The notes under the pieces: model-generated | Told to the model about the DNA's origin: nothing | What the model saw: only the letters and a program-made list of their open reading frames with translations | Databases searched by the model: none | Translations under genes and position numbers: made by a program | Assembly: GCA_021739635.1 (NCBI GenBank) | Contig: JAIPBH010000012.1 | Span: forward strand, 62,001-126,000 | Reading direction: 5' to 3' | DNA from: Flavobacteriaceae bacterium | Lineage (GTDB): Bacteria; Bacteroidota; Bacteroidia; Flavobacteriales; Flavobacteriaceae | DNA: 64,000 nucleotides | Shown: positions 16,245 to 24,921 of the stretch, one piece after another | Layout: every line of letters starts with the position of its first letter | Position numbering within the stretch: the stretch's first letter is position 1

Positions 16245-16982
16245 TTAAGGTTGTATATTATTTTTTATAGTAGTTTCTAATGTTTTAATTAGCACTTCTT
16301 TATCAGCAAAGGTAGTCAATTTTAAGGGCTTGTGTACAGTAAATGTAATGTGTGAGCCAATTCCCATAGGAAACTTACCATATTTATACATTTTCCATGA
16401 GTTATTTATAGATATTGGAACAACTAATGCAGAAGGAATTTTTTTGAATAAAATTTCTAAACCTTTAGTTTGAAATGGCTTTGGCTCACCATTTTTACTT
16501 CTAGTTCCTTCAGGGAAAATAACGGCTGAACGTTTATGTTCTTCAATATACTCACCAAATTTCATAAGCGCAGGTAGTGATTGCCTTGGATTTTTTCTAT
16601 CAATTAAAGCCGCTCCACCATGACGTAAATTATAAGATACACTTGGAATGCCTTTGCCTAATTCAATTTTACTAATAAATTTTGGATGATGTTTTCGCAT
16701 ATACCATGTAATTGGATATATGTCATGCAGACTTTGATGATTTGCAACAATGATCAGAGGTTGATTAGTATCTATTTTATAAGGATTTGTAAAGGTAAAC
16801 CGAGTGCCCAAAATATTGGCGCAGCGCATTAAAGTCCATTGTAAAATATCAACACTTTTTTTATGTGCTTGATAGCCAAACAGGTTAAAACATAGCCACT
16901 GAATAGGGTGAAAAATTACTAATGCTATAAAAAAACATAGTAAATGTATAATGGTTAAAGGGTAAGCCAACAGTTTTTGCAT
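16245..16982 (-). CDS. plsC: 1-acyl-sn-glycerol-3-phosphate acyltransferase
   Basis: PlsC acylates lysophosphatidate to phosphatidate at the inner membrane. The 245-residue protein has an N-terminal hydrophobic anchor (about 5-35), the HX4D catalytic motif in VANHQSLHDIYP, and the glycerol-phosphate binding motif FPEGTRSKNG, followed by VVPISINNSW. All are in the usual order and spacing. It lies directly upstream of the acyl-ACP desaturase gene with a 9-bp gap, giving a lipid-modifying operon that ends at the 15194-15221 terminator. Confidence 0.95.
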   Translation of the reverse strand: MQKLLAYPLTIIHLLCFFIALVIFHPIQWLCFNLFGYQAHKKSVDILQWTLMRCANILGTRFTFTNPYKIDTNQPLIIVANHQSLHDIYPITWYMRKHHPKFISKIELGKGIPSVSYNLRHGGAALIDRKNPRQSLPALMKFGEYIEEHKRSAVIFPEGTRSKNGEPKPFQTKGLEILFKKIPSALVVPISINNSWKMYKYGKFPMGIGSHITFTVHKPLKLTTFADKEVLIKTLETTIKNNIQP

Positions 16983-17003
16983 GGCTCAAAAATAAGGAAA
17001 AAC

Positions 17004-17399
17004 TTAGTTTTGATAAATAGGAATGCAGGAGTTATTTTCACAATTTACATTTGTTGGCGGTAAAGCAAAAGAGCAATCTGAAACTATACCCCATTTTTGA
17101 TTAAAATTAGCTTGGTTTTGGTTAAATTCTTCAACTAAACTTTCTAATTCATTTGTATCAATTGATGTTGAATATATTAAATAACTCCAAGGTCCTCCAC
17201 AAGGTTTGCTGCCAAAAGCAATGAATTTGCATTCGGTATTTTCATTACAAACAGAAGTTGCCGCTAAATCTTCAATAATTTTTTTACTTACCATTAAGGC
17301 TTTTTGTTCATCTTCCATAATTAGATTAGAATCATCTTCACATTGAAAGGCCATAAATAATGAACAAATTACAAATAAAAGGAAGTATGTTTTTTTCAT
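17004..17399 (-). CDS. Putative lipoprotein of unknown function
   Basis: This 131-residue protein begins with a short signal peptide ending in a lipobox-like SLFMAFQC, so Cys20 is probably lipidated. The mature region has five further cysteines, in VCNENTECKF, KPCGGPWSY, SDCSF and NCENNSC, and the terminal CENNSCIPIYQ pattern suggests disulfides. I do not recognise a defined family, though similar small Cys-containing lipoproteins are frequent in flavobacteria. It precedes plsC by 21 bp on the same strand and may share its transcript. Confidence 0.75.
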   Translation of the reverse strand: MKKTYFLLFVICSLFMAFQCEDDSNLIMEDEQKALMVSKKIIEDLAATSVCNENTECKFIAFGSKPCGGPWSYLIYSTSIDTNELESLVEEFNQNQANFNQKWGIVSDCSFALPPTNVNCENNSCIPIYQN

Positions 17400-17454
17400 T
17401 TCAAATTATTTACTCTTTAGATGTTTCTAATCTTTAATGGTTGCGTTATAAAAC

Positions 17455-17486
17455 AAAAAAACCACGATTTTATTCGTGGTTTTTTT
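17455..17486 (-). terminator. Terminator of the bacilliredoxin gene
   Basis: A perfect 13-bp stem AAAAAAACCACGA / TCGTGGTTTTTTT with a 6-nt loop lies 16 bp downstream of the gene ending at 17503. It could act in both directions, but only leftward transcription reaches it. Confidence 0.92.
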
Positions 17487-17502
17487 AATCTTATTAATGA
17501 TA

Positions 17503-17913
17503 CTAACAATATTCGTTGTAAGCATCCATAAGGTTTTCAGCAATTATTTCTGCCGGTCTTCCTTCTATGTGATGACGCTCTAACATGTGTACTAATTCAC
17601 CATCTTTAAATAATGCCATACTTGGCGAACTTGGAGGAAACGGAACCATATGGCCACGAGCCGCATCAACAGCTTCTCTGTCAACACCGGCAAAAACAGT
17701 TACTATATGATCTGGTTTTTTTACGTTTTGTAAGCTCATTCTAGCTCCTGGGCGAGCATTTGCTGCTGCACATCCACAAACCGAATTAACCACTACTAAA
17801 GTAGTTCCTTCTTTTGCTAAAGCTGCATCAACTGCTTCGGCAGTATGTAATTCTTCAAACCCAACTTTGGTTAAATCTTCACGCATTGGTTTTACTAATT
17901 CTGCTGGATACAT
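17503..17913 (-). CDS. Bacilliredoxin, BrxA/BrxB (YphP/YqiW) family
   Basis: This 136-residue thioredoxin-fold protein has the family's active-site CGC motif in VNSVCGCAAANARPGAR. The BrxA/BrxB family removes bacillithiol from mixed disulfides on oxidised proteins, and homologs in Bacteroidetes are widespread. The C-terminal half has the conserved HMVPFPPSSPSMALFKDGEL and HMLERHHIEGR segments. It is monocistronic: divergent from the TerB/DnaJ gene on its right and closed by a strong terminator on its left. The redox role fits; whether this organism makes bacillithiol cannot be told from the window. Confidence 0.93.
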   Translation of the reverse strand: MYPAELVKPMREDLTKVGFEELHTAEAVDAALAKEGTTLVVVNSVCGCAAANARPGARMSLQNVKKPDHIVTVFAGVDREAVDAARGHMVPFPPSSPSMALFKDGELVHMLERHHIEGRPAEIIAENLMDAYNEYC

Positions 17914-17999
17914 ATTTTTAAATTTTATTTATTAAAACATTAATGGTACAAATATATCAATTGTGTAACAAAGTAAGTTAGCAATCTACTAACAAATAG

Positions 18000-18007
18000 T
18001 ATATTTG
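18000..18007 (+). promoter_or_regulatory. -7 box of the TerB/DnaJ gene
   Basis: TATATTTG matches TAnnTTTG, 24 bp before the chosen ATG at 18032. It supports that start over the upstream TTG at 18005, which lies inside the box. Confidence 0.55.
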
Positions 18008-18031
18008 CCGATAAAAAAAATTTATACTAAC

Positions 18032-18775
18032 ATGAGTTTTTCAAAATGGATAGGTGGTGCTTTAGGTTGGTCATTTGGTGGTCCAATTGGAGCAATAATT
18101 GGTTTAGCATTAGGAAGTATGGTTGATGCCATGTCTAATGGAAACTCTAGCACCATATATAGAGAGCAACAAGCAAGGCAACAAGCACAAACTCAACCAG
18201 GAGATTTTGAAGTAAGCTTACTTATCCTTGCATCTATAGTTATTAAAGCAGATGGTAAACAGGACCAACGCGAATTAGATTTTGTGCGTCAGCAATTTGT
18301 TGGTATGTATGGAAAAGAACGGGCTAATCATGCATTTAGATTATTTAAAGAAATAAATAAACAAGAAAACATTTCAACGCGACAAGTTTGTTTACAGATT
18401 AGACAAATGATGGATCATCCATCACGTTTACAGCTTATTCATTTTTTATTTGGAATTGCAAAGGCTGATGGGTTGGTTACCCAAGATGAAGTTAGTGAAA
18501 TTCATACCATGGCAGGTTATTTAGGAATTGGACTAAATGATTATGAGAGTATTAAAGCGATGTTTTTTAATAGCAGTGATAATGCTTATAAAATTTTAGA
18601 AATTGATAAAACAGCTTCAAATGAAGATATTAAAAAAGCCTATAGAACCATGGCTAAAAAATATCACCCAGATAAAGTGATTCATTTAGGAAAAGAACAC
18701 CAACAAGGCGCTGAAGAAAAATTTAGGAATGTACAAGCTGCGTATGAACAATTACAAAAAGAACGAGGCTTTTAG
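18032..18775 (+). CDS. TerB-domain DnaJ co-chaperone, DjlA-like
   Basis: I place the start at the ATG at 18032 (247 residues), because the -7 box covers the alternative TTG. The N-terminal 35 residues are Gly-rich and hydrophobic ([20 protein letters not shown]), probably a membrane-associating helix. Residues about 60-165 form a TerB/DjlA helical domain, and about 180-247 a J domain with the hallmark HPD in [13 protein letters not shown]. The domain order equals that of DjlA, an inner-membrane activator of DnaK. It converges on the LD-carboxypeptidase gene, sharing 4 bp at the stop codons. Confidence 0.9.
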   Translation: MSFSKWIGGALGWSFGGPIGAIIGLALGSMVDAMSNGNSSTIYREQQARQQAQTQPGDFEVSLLILASIVIKADGKQDQRELDFVRQQFVGMYGKERANHAFRLFKEINKQENISTRQVCLQIRQMMDHPSRLQLIHFLFGIAKADGLVTQDEVSEIHTMAGYLGIGLNDYESIKAMFFNSSDNAYKILEIDKTASNEDIKKAYRTMAKKYHPDKVIHLGKEHQQGAEEKFRNVQAAYEQLQKERGF

Positions 18776-19758
18776 TTTTTAAATACAACAGTAGATTTAT
18801 CTTTTTCTACATTTAAATCAATAGTTCTGCCAAAAATCATAGCCCTGTTGTCTTTTTTATGACCTGCTGGCATATGAAACGCTATTGGAAAATTGTATTC
18901 TGAAAGTGCATCTAAAATTAACTGTTCAACAGATGTGCCCCAAGGCGTTGGGTTTTTACGTATTTCAGAGATATCTCCTACAATTACACCTTTACAATGC
19001 TCAAAATAACCAGCACGTTTTAAGCTTTGTAACATACGGTCTATATGATATTCATATTCACCAACTTCTTCAATAAACAATATTTTTCCAGACATGTCCA
19101 TACTTGTTTTTGAGCCCAACATGGTATGCAATAAGGTTAAGTTTCCTCCAACTAATTCACCAGTGGCTACTCCTGTTTTATTGTAACTAGAGCCTTCTAA
19201 AGTATAAACTAAAGGTTTTCCAAAAACAGCATCTTTAAACGTTGCAATGGTTTCTCTTATAGAATCCAACTCTTTATCCATACTGGTACACATCATACCA
19301 TGAATACTTTCAAAACCTTCATTTTGTAGTTGATTGTGTAATGCCGTAATATCAGAATACCCAATAAGCCACTTGGGGTGTTTTTTAAATTTTGTGTAAT
19401 CTAACTTGTCTAAAATTCTAACTGTTCCATAACCGCCTCTAGCACACAAAATAGCGCTTATAGTTGGGTTATCTAAAGCTTTTTGATAATCTGCAGAGCG
19501 TTCTTCATCAGTACCAGCAAAATGATTATTTATATTAAACACATTTTCCTCAACAATAACATGTAATCCCCAACTTTTCAATAGGTTTTTAGTAAGTTCT
19601 ATTTTTTCGTTTTTATTTCGTAAAGCTCCTGAAGGAGCTACAATAGCAACAGTATCACCTGCTTTTAAGTAAGGAGGCTGTATCATTTTATTTTGAGAAT
19701 AAGTTTCAGTTGATATAATGCACAAAAGAATAAAAATTAGTTTTTTAAATATCATCAT
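18772..19758 (-). CDS. LD-carboxypeptidase, peptidase family S66
   Basis: Family S66 enzymes remove D-alanine from the tetrapeptide of recycled murein. The 328-residue protein has a signal peptide (about residues 1-22, ending TYSQ), so it acts in the periplasm rather than in the cytoplasm like E. coli LdcA. Family motifs are [10 protein letters not shown] near the N-terminus, [14 protein letters not shown], the nucleophile region [14 protein letters not shown] with its Ser, and GELVGGNL. The C-terminal [17 protein letters not shown] supplies the His of the Ser-Glu-His triad. Two adjacent Met codons start the frame; either could be used. Confidence 0.93.
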   Translation of the reverse strand: MMIFKKLIFILLCIISTETYSQNKMIQPPYLKAGDTVAIVAPSGALRNKNEKIELTKNLLKSWGLHVIVEENVFNINNHFAGTDEERSADYQKALDNPTISAILCARGGYGTVRILDKLDYTKFKKHPKWLIGYSDITALHNQLQNEGFESIHGMMCTSMDKELDSIRETIATFKDAVFGKPLVYTLEGSSYNKTGVATGELVGGNLTLLHTMLGSKTSMDMSGKILFIEEVGEYEYHIDRMLQSLKRAGYFEHCKGVIVGDISEIRKNPTPWGTSVEQLILDALSEYNFPIAFHMPAGHKKDNRAMIFGRTIDLNVEKDKSTVVFKN

Positions 19759-19858
19759 TTAAAAGGGTTTTATAAGTAGCTGGTTTTGTTCTAAAATCTA
19801 TAGGTTTTACAGCTTGTTGTAAATGTACATTTTTTTTCTAAATCGCTCTCAAATTGTG

Positions 19859-19866
19859 TACTTTTG
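19859..19866 (+). promoter_or_regulatory. -7 box of metG
   Basis: TACTTTTG matches TAnnTTTG, 20 bp before the metG ATG at 19887. It rules against the longer frame beginning at 19854. Confidence 0.6.
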
Positions 19867-19886
19867 TGCCTTCAAAATATATACCA

Positions 19887-21941
19887 ATGTCAAAAAGATA
19901 TACCATTACTGCTGCATTACCTTATACTAATGGCCCAATTCATATTGGTCATTTAGCTGGTGTTTATGTGCCAGCTGATATTTACTCACGTTATTTGCGT
20001 TTAACAGGAAATGATGTAGCTTTTATTTGCGGAAGTGATGAACATGGCGTGCCAATTACCATCAAGGCTAAAAATGAAGGTGTATCGCCCCAAGATATTG
20101 TAGATAAATATCATGCAATAATTAAACAATCTTTTGAAGAATTTGGTATTTCTTTTGATAATTATTCGCGTACGTCAGCAAAAATTCATCATGAAACGGC
20201 GTCAGAGTTTTTTAAAACCTTATACGATAAAGATGCGTTTATTGAGGAAACCACAGAGCAGTTATATGATGAAAAGGCTAACCAATTTTTAGCAGATAGA
20301 TTTGTAACAGGAACGTGTCCCAAATGTGGAAACAAAGAAGCATATGGTGATCAATGTGAAAAATGCGGAACCAGCTTAAATGCCACAGATTTAATAAATC
20401 CAAAGTCGGCATTAACAGGAAATGTGCCTACTTTAAAGCAAACAAAACATTGGTTTTTGCCTTTAGATAAGCATGAAGTTTTTTTAAGAGAATGGATTTT
20501 AGAAGGACATAAAAATGATTGGAAACCGAATGTTTATGGACAAGTAAAATCATGGATTGATGATGGTTTACGTCCAAGAGCGGTAACGCGTGATTTAGAT
20601 TGGGGAATTCCAGTGCCAGTTCAAGGTGCTGAAGGTAAGGTGCTTTACGTTTGGTTTGATGCACCAATTGGTTATATATCATCAACTAAAGAATGGGCAG
20701 CACGTGAAGGAAAAAATTGGGAACTTTATTGGAAAGATAAAGACACTAAACTAGTTCATTTCATAGGAAAAGATAACATTGTGTTTCACTGTATTATATT
20801 CCCGGCGATGTTAAAAGCTGAAGGTTCTTTTATTTTACCTGAAAACGTGCCGGCTAATGAATTTTTAAATTTAGAAGGAAATAAACTATCAACTTCAAAA
20901 AATTGGGCCGTTTGGTTACCAGAATATTTGCTTGATTTTCCAAACCAACAAGACGTATTACGATACACTTTAACAGCCAGTGCTCCAGAAGCAAAGGATA
21001 ACGATTTTACTTGGAAAGATTTTCAAGCAAGAAATAATAATGAATTAGTGGCCATTTTTGGAAATTTCATCAATCGAGTGGTCGTTTTAACCAATAAATA
21101 TTATAATGGAATTGTTCCAAAACCTAATGAATTTTCTCAAGTAGATATAGAGACATTAGCTGAAATAAAAGCCTTTCCAAAAATTATTTCAAATTCTATT
21201 GAACGGTATCGTTTTAGAGAAGCACAACAAGAATTGATGAATTTAGCCAGATTAGGTAACAAGTATTTAGCTGATGAAGAACCTTGGAAAGTGATTAAAA
21301 TTGATGAATCTCGTGTTCAAACTATTATGTATGTGGCTTTGCAAATTTCAAGTGCTTTAGCAACATTAAGTGAGCCGTTTTTACCGTTTACTTCTGCAAA
21401 ACTTAAAGACATGCTAAATGTCGGTTCAGTCGAGAAATCATGGGATGATATTACTTCAAAAGATATATTAATTCCTTCAGGTCACCAAATAGCTAATGCG
21501 GAATTACTATTTTCTAAAATTGAAGATGAAACTATTCAAAAGCAATTAGATAAATTAATAGCCAGTAAAAAGGCAAATGAAGCCGCTAATAAAACCGTTG
21601 AACCTCAAAAAGACACGATAACTTTTGATGATTTTTCTAAACTTGACATTAGAGTAGGCACCATTTTAGAAGCTGAAAAAATGCCTAAAGCTAAAAAATT
21701 GTTGGTGTTAAAAGTAGATACTGGCATTGATATTAGAACCATAGTATCTGGTATTGCTGAAAGCTTTACACCTGAAGAAGTGGTAGGAAAACGAGTAACT
21801 GTATTAGTAAATTTAGCACCAAGAGAACTGCGTGGTGTAGAAAGTCAAGGGATGATTTTAATGACAGAAAACCAAGAAGGCAAATTGGTATTTGTAAATC
21901 CTGATGATGCTACTGTTGCTAACGGATTGCATATAAGTTAG
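19887..21941 (+). CDS. metG: Methionyl-tRNA synthetase
   Basis: MetG charges tRNA-Met. I start at the ATG at 19887 (684 residues) because the -7 box overlaps the upstream extension. The class I signatures are [13 protein letters not shown] (HIGH) near residue 15 and KLSTSKNW (KMSKS) near residue 335. A four-Cys zinc knuckle, [18 protein letters not shown], identifies the zinc-type MetRS. The anticodon-binding helical domain follows, and the C-terminal 110 residues ([20 protein letters not shown] onward) form the EMAP-type tRNA-binding and dimerisation domain. Everything needed for activity is present. Confidence 0.98.
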   Translation: MSKRYTITAALPYTNGPIHIGHLAGVYVPADIYSRYLRLTGNDVAFICGSDEHGVPITIKAKNEGVSPQDIVDKYHAIIKQSFEEFGISFDNYSRTSAKIHHETASEFFKTLYDKDAFIEETTEQLYDEKANQFLADRFVTGTCPKCGNKEAYGDQCEKCGTSLNATDLINPKSALTGNVPTLKQTKHWFLPLDKHEVFLREWILEGHKNDWKPNVYGQVKSWIDDGLRPRAVTRDLDWGIPVPVQGAEGKVLYVWFDAPIGYISSTKEWAAREGKNWELYWKDKDTKLVHFIGKDNIVFHCIIFPAMLKAEGSFILPENVPANEFLNLEGNKLSTSKNWAVWLPEYLLDFPNQQDVLRYTLTASAPEAKDNDFTWKDFQARNNNELVAIFGNFINRVVVLTNKYYNGIVPKPNEFSQVDIETLAEIKAFPKIISNSIERYRFREAQQELMNLARLGNKYLADEEPWKVIKIDESRVQTIMYVALQISSALATLSEPFLPFTSAKLKDMLNVGSVEKSWDDITSKDILIPSGHQIANAELLFSKIEDETIQKQLDKLIASKKANEAANKTVEPQKDTITFDDFSKLDIRVGTILEAEKMPKAKKLLVLKVDTGIDIRTIVSGIAESFTPEEVVGKRVTVLVNLAPRELRGVESQGMILMTENQEGKLVFVNPDDATVANGLHIS

Positions 21942-22066
21942 TGTTATTTTTAAAAGTATTTTTAAAAGGATAGGCGAATGTTTTAATAACAATCACTTAA
22001 TCATTAAAAAGACCTTAGCTAAAATACTACCGTTTAAAAGCACTATATTTTTATTAATACAACCAA

Positions 22067-24193
22067 ATGAATCAATTGCTAAACTTTATAAAATTACACA
22101 CACAACTTCAAGAATCTTCAATAAAAAATACTGTTGAATTACTTAATGAAGACTGTACTATCCCATTTATTTCACGTTACCGGAAAGAAAGAACGGGTAA
22201 TTTGGATGAGGTTCAAATAGGTGATATTGTAAAATATAAAGAGCAGTTTGAAGCTTTAGAAAAACGCAAAGCATCTATTTTAAAAGCTTTAGAAGAACAA
22301 GCTGTTTTAACAGAAGAAATAAAACAAAAAATTAAAGAAACTCAAGATTTAACAACTCTTGAAGATATTTATTTGCCATTTAAAAAAAGCAGAAAAACCA
22401 AAGCAGAAACAGCTAGAAAAAATGGCTTAGAACCTTTGGCAAAAATCATCATGAGCCAAAACGCCAATGACTTAGAATCTATCGCTTATAAATATGTAAA
22501 AGAGGAAGTAAGTTCTGTTGAAGACGCTTTAGAAGGAGCCAGACATATTATTGCAGAATGGGTTAATGAACGTACTGATATTAGAAATAATATAAGACAT
22601 CAACTAGAACGCTTTGCAATAATTTCTACAAAGGTTGTTAAAGCTAAAGCACAAGACGAAAACGCTCAAAAGTTTAGAGACTATTTTGATTGGTCAGAAT
22701 CTTTAAGCAAAATTCCTTCCCACAGATTATTAGCTATTTTAAGAGCAGAACACGAAGGGTTTATTAAAGTTAAAATTGAGATTGATGATGATAAAGCATT
22801 AAGCAACATTGAAGATAGAATCATTCGTTCTAATAATGATTGTTCAGAACAAATTCAATTAGCAATTCATGATGCTTACAAACGTTTATTATTACCATCA
22901 TTATCAAATGAAGCTTTACAAATAGCAAAAGATAAGGCAGACGAATCTGCTATTAATGTCTTTGCTAAAAACCTAAAACAACTATTGTTGGGTTCTCCTA
23001 TTGGTGAAAAACGTGTTTTGGCTATTGATCCAGGATTTAGAACAGGTTGTAAAGTGGTGTGTTTAGATGCTCAGGGACAATTAAAATATAACGAAACCAT
23101 TTATCCGCATCCACCAAAAAGTGATGCTATTGGAGCCATGAAAAAAATCAGCTCGTTAGCTGACGCCTATAAAATTGAAGCGATTGCTATTGGAAACGGA
23201 ACGGCATCGCGCGAAACAGAAGCGTTGATAAGAAAAATTCATTTTAAAAATGATATTCAGGTTTTTGTGGTTAGTGAAGCTGGAGCTAGTATTTATTCTG
23301 CATCAAAAATTGCTAGAGAAGAATTTCCAAATTATGATGTAACGGTTCGTGGCTCAGTTTCTATTGGAAGACGCTTGCAAGATCCATTAGCAGAATTGGT
23401 TAAAATTGATGCTAAATCCATTGGAGTTGGGCAATATCAGCACGATGTTGATCAAACCAAGCTTCAAAAATCATTAGACGTTGTTGTTGAAAATTGTGTA
23501 AATGCTGTTGGAGTCAATATTAATACAGCAAGCAAGTCGTTACTAAGTTATGTGTCAGGAATTGGGCCAAAACTTGCAGAAAACATATTTGAATACAGAA
23601 ATGAGCATGGAGCTTTTTCATCACGTGATGCCATAAAAAAAGTTCCTAGATTAGGCGATAAAGCTTTTGAACAAGGTGCTGCGTTTTTAAGAATTAAAGA
23701 AGCCAAAAACCCATTAGATGATTCATCTGTTCATCCTGAAAGTTATGCTATAGTTGAAAATATGGCGAAAGATTTAGGTAAAACAGTTCAAGATTTAATT
23801 GGAAATTCAACATTACTTCAAAAAATAGATTTAAAAAAATACTGTACAACATCCGTTGGAATGCCAACACTTCAAGATATTGTTAAAGAACTTGAAAAAC
23901 CAGGTTTAGATATTCGCGAACAAGCCAAAGTATTTACTTTCAATCAAAATATTAAAACTATTAATGATTTGCGTGAAGGACAATTGCTTCCGGGAATTGT
24001 TAACAACATCACCAACTTTGGGTGTTTTGTTGACGTTGGAATTAAAGAAAGCGGTCTTATTCACGTTTCAAACCTATCTGATACTTTTGTTAAAGATGTT
24101 AATGAGCATGTTAGTTTACATCAACAAATTATTGTAAAAGTTTTAGAAGTTGATATTCCGCGTAAACGTATTCAATTAAAATTGCACACATAA
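22067..24193 (+). CDS. tex: Tex family RNA-binding S1 protein
   Basis: Tex is a cytosolic nucleic-acid-binding protein linked to transcription fidelity. The 708-residue length fits. In order there are an N-terminal helical Tex domain with FISRYRKERTGNLDE, a YqgF/RNase H-like domain opening with RVLAIDPGFRTGCKVVCLD (about 317-335), a helix-hairpin-helix pair with NINTASKSLLSYVSGIGPKL and DAIKKVPRLGDKAFEQ, and a C-terminal S1 domain (about 635-706) with GIVNNITNFGCFVDVGIKES. It stands alone and is closed by a hairpin terminator 1 bp after its stop codon. Confidence 0.96.
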   Translation: MNQLLNFIKLHTQLQESSIKNTVELLNEDCTIPFISRYRKERTGNLDEVQIGDIVKYKEQFEALEKRKASILKALEEQAVLTEEIKQKIKETQDLTTLEDIYLPFKKSRKTKAETARKNGLEPLAKIIMSQNANDLESIAYKYVKEEVSSVEDALEGARHIIAEWVNERTDIRNNIRHQLERFAIISTKVVKAKAQDENAQKFRDYFDWSESLSKIPSHRLLAILRAEHEGFIKVKIEIDDDKALSNIEDRIIRSNNDCSEQIQLAIHDAYKRLLLPSLSNEALQIAKDKADESAINVFAKNLKQLLLGSPIGEKRVLAIDPGFRTGCKVVCLDAQGQLKYNETIYPHPPKSDAIGAMKKISSLADAYKIEAIAIGNGTASRETEALIRKIHFKNDIQVFVVSEAGASIYSASKIAREEFPNYDVTVRGSVSIGRRLQDPLAELVKIDAKSIGVGQYQHDVDQTKLQKSLDVVVENCVNAVGVNINTASKSLLSYVSGIGPKLAENIFEYRNEHGAFSSRDAIKKVPRLGDKAFEQGAAFLRIKEAKNPLDDSSVHPESYAIVENMAKDLGKTVQDLIGNSTLLQKIDLKKYCTTSVGMPTLQDIVKELEKPGLDIREQAKVFTFNQNIKTINDLREGQLLPGIVNNITNFGCFVDVGIKESGLIHVSNLSDTFVKDVNEHVSLHQQIIVKVLEVDIPRKRIQLKLHT

Positions 24194-24194
24194 A

Positions 24195-24220
24195 AAAAGC
24201 AAACCTAATAGTTTGCTTTT
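24195..24220 (+). terminator. Terminator after tex
   Basis: A perfect 10-bp stem AAAAGCAAAC / GTTTGCTTTT with a CTAATA loop follows the tex stop codon. The convergent TerB gene ends at 24245, so it may serve both directions. Confidence 0.9.
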
Positions 24221-24244
24221 ATTTATTAAATCAATAATAAACTA

Positions 24245-24676
24245 TTATTGATTCATATGTTTTATTTCATGAATAAAAGTTTCTAAATCAACGCCATTGC
24301 TTACTAACGTTAAAGCCTTATCAACAATATACTTAACGTTTACAGCATGAAACCCTAAACCAACCCCAATTTTATTTAAAAGTTTATGTTCAGAATCTCC
24401 ATGAATTTGATCCACATGAACCATACGTACTAAATCATATAAGCGCTCTAAACGATGGTCATATGAAATTGGTGGATTAATAGGATGTGATTGATAGTCC
24501 TTTAAAATAGTTTTATAGCTGCTTTCACTAACATCTAAATTACGAGCAAGTCTATCTAAAAAGGCCTTTTCATCACTAGAAATAATGCCATCATCCATTG
24601 CAACTCTTACAATTGCTGCAAAATGGTCCTCATTTCGCTTTTTAAAACCGCTATCAAATAAATCTGAAATTGACAT
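24245..24676 (-). CDS. TerB-domain protein
   Basis: This 143-residue all-helical protein has the TerB pattern: an N-terminal ISDLFDSGFKKRNEDHFAAI, a MDDGIISSDEKAFLDRLARN motif with acidic metal-ligand residues, and a second half with YDLVRMVHVDQIHGDSEHKL. TerB-family domains bind metal at the inner face of the membrane and occur in tellurite-resistance and envelope-stress systems, but a lone TerB does not imply tellurite resistance. A second TerB domain occurs in this window inside the DjlA-like protein at 18032. It is monocistronic and convergent with tex. Confidence 0.85.
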   Translation of the reverse strand: MSISDLFDSGFKKRNEDHFAAIVRVAMDDGIISSDEKAFLDRLARNLDVSESSYKTILKDYQSHPINPPISYDHRLERLYDLVRMVHVDQIHGDSEHKLLNKIGVGLGFHAVNVKYIVDKALTLVSNGVDLETFIHEIKHMNQ

Positions 24677-24864
24677 ATTTTTATATTTTGTGCTGCAAAT
24701 ATAAATAAACTATAAAGCTATTAAAAATAAATTCTTTTTTTAAGGAAATTAAGTGTTTTTTAATAAATCAATTTAGCTAAAAACTTATTTGTTTAGATTG
24801 CTTTTTATAAATGGTTGCTATATAAAAACACAAAAGCATTATTCAAAAATCATAATTCTTAAAC

Positions 24865-24872
24865 TATATTTG
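24865..24872 (+). promoter_or_regulatory. -7 box of mfd
   Basis: TATATTTG matches TAnnTTTG and lies 49 bp before the proposed TTG start at 24922. Confidence 0.5.
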
Positions 24873-24921
24873 CACCTTTAATACACCAAAACAAAAAAAT
24901 GAGGTGTACAAACCAAAATAG

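Noticed and set aside
18005-18031. Upstream TTG start for the TerB/DnaJ gene
   Set aside because: A -7 box overlaps it; the ATG at 18032 gives the conserved hydrophobic N-terminus. The same logic sets starts for metG (19887) and the DtxR-type gene (30139).
24245-24676. TerB gene as evidence of a tellurite resistance locus
   Set aside because: No other ter genes are present, and lone TerB domains are common.
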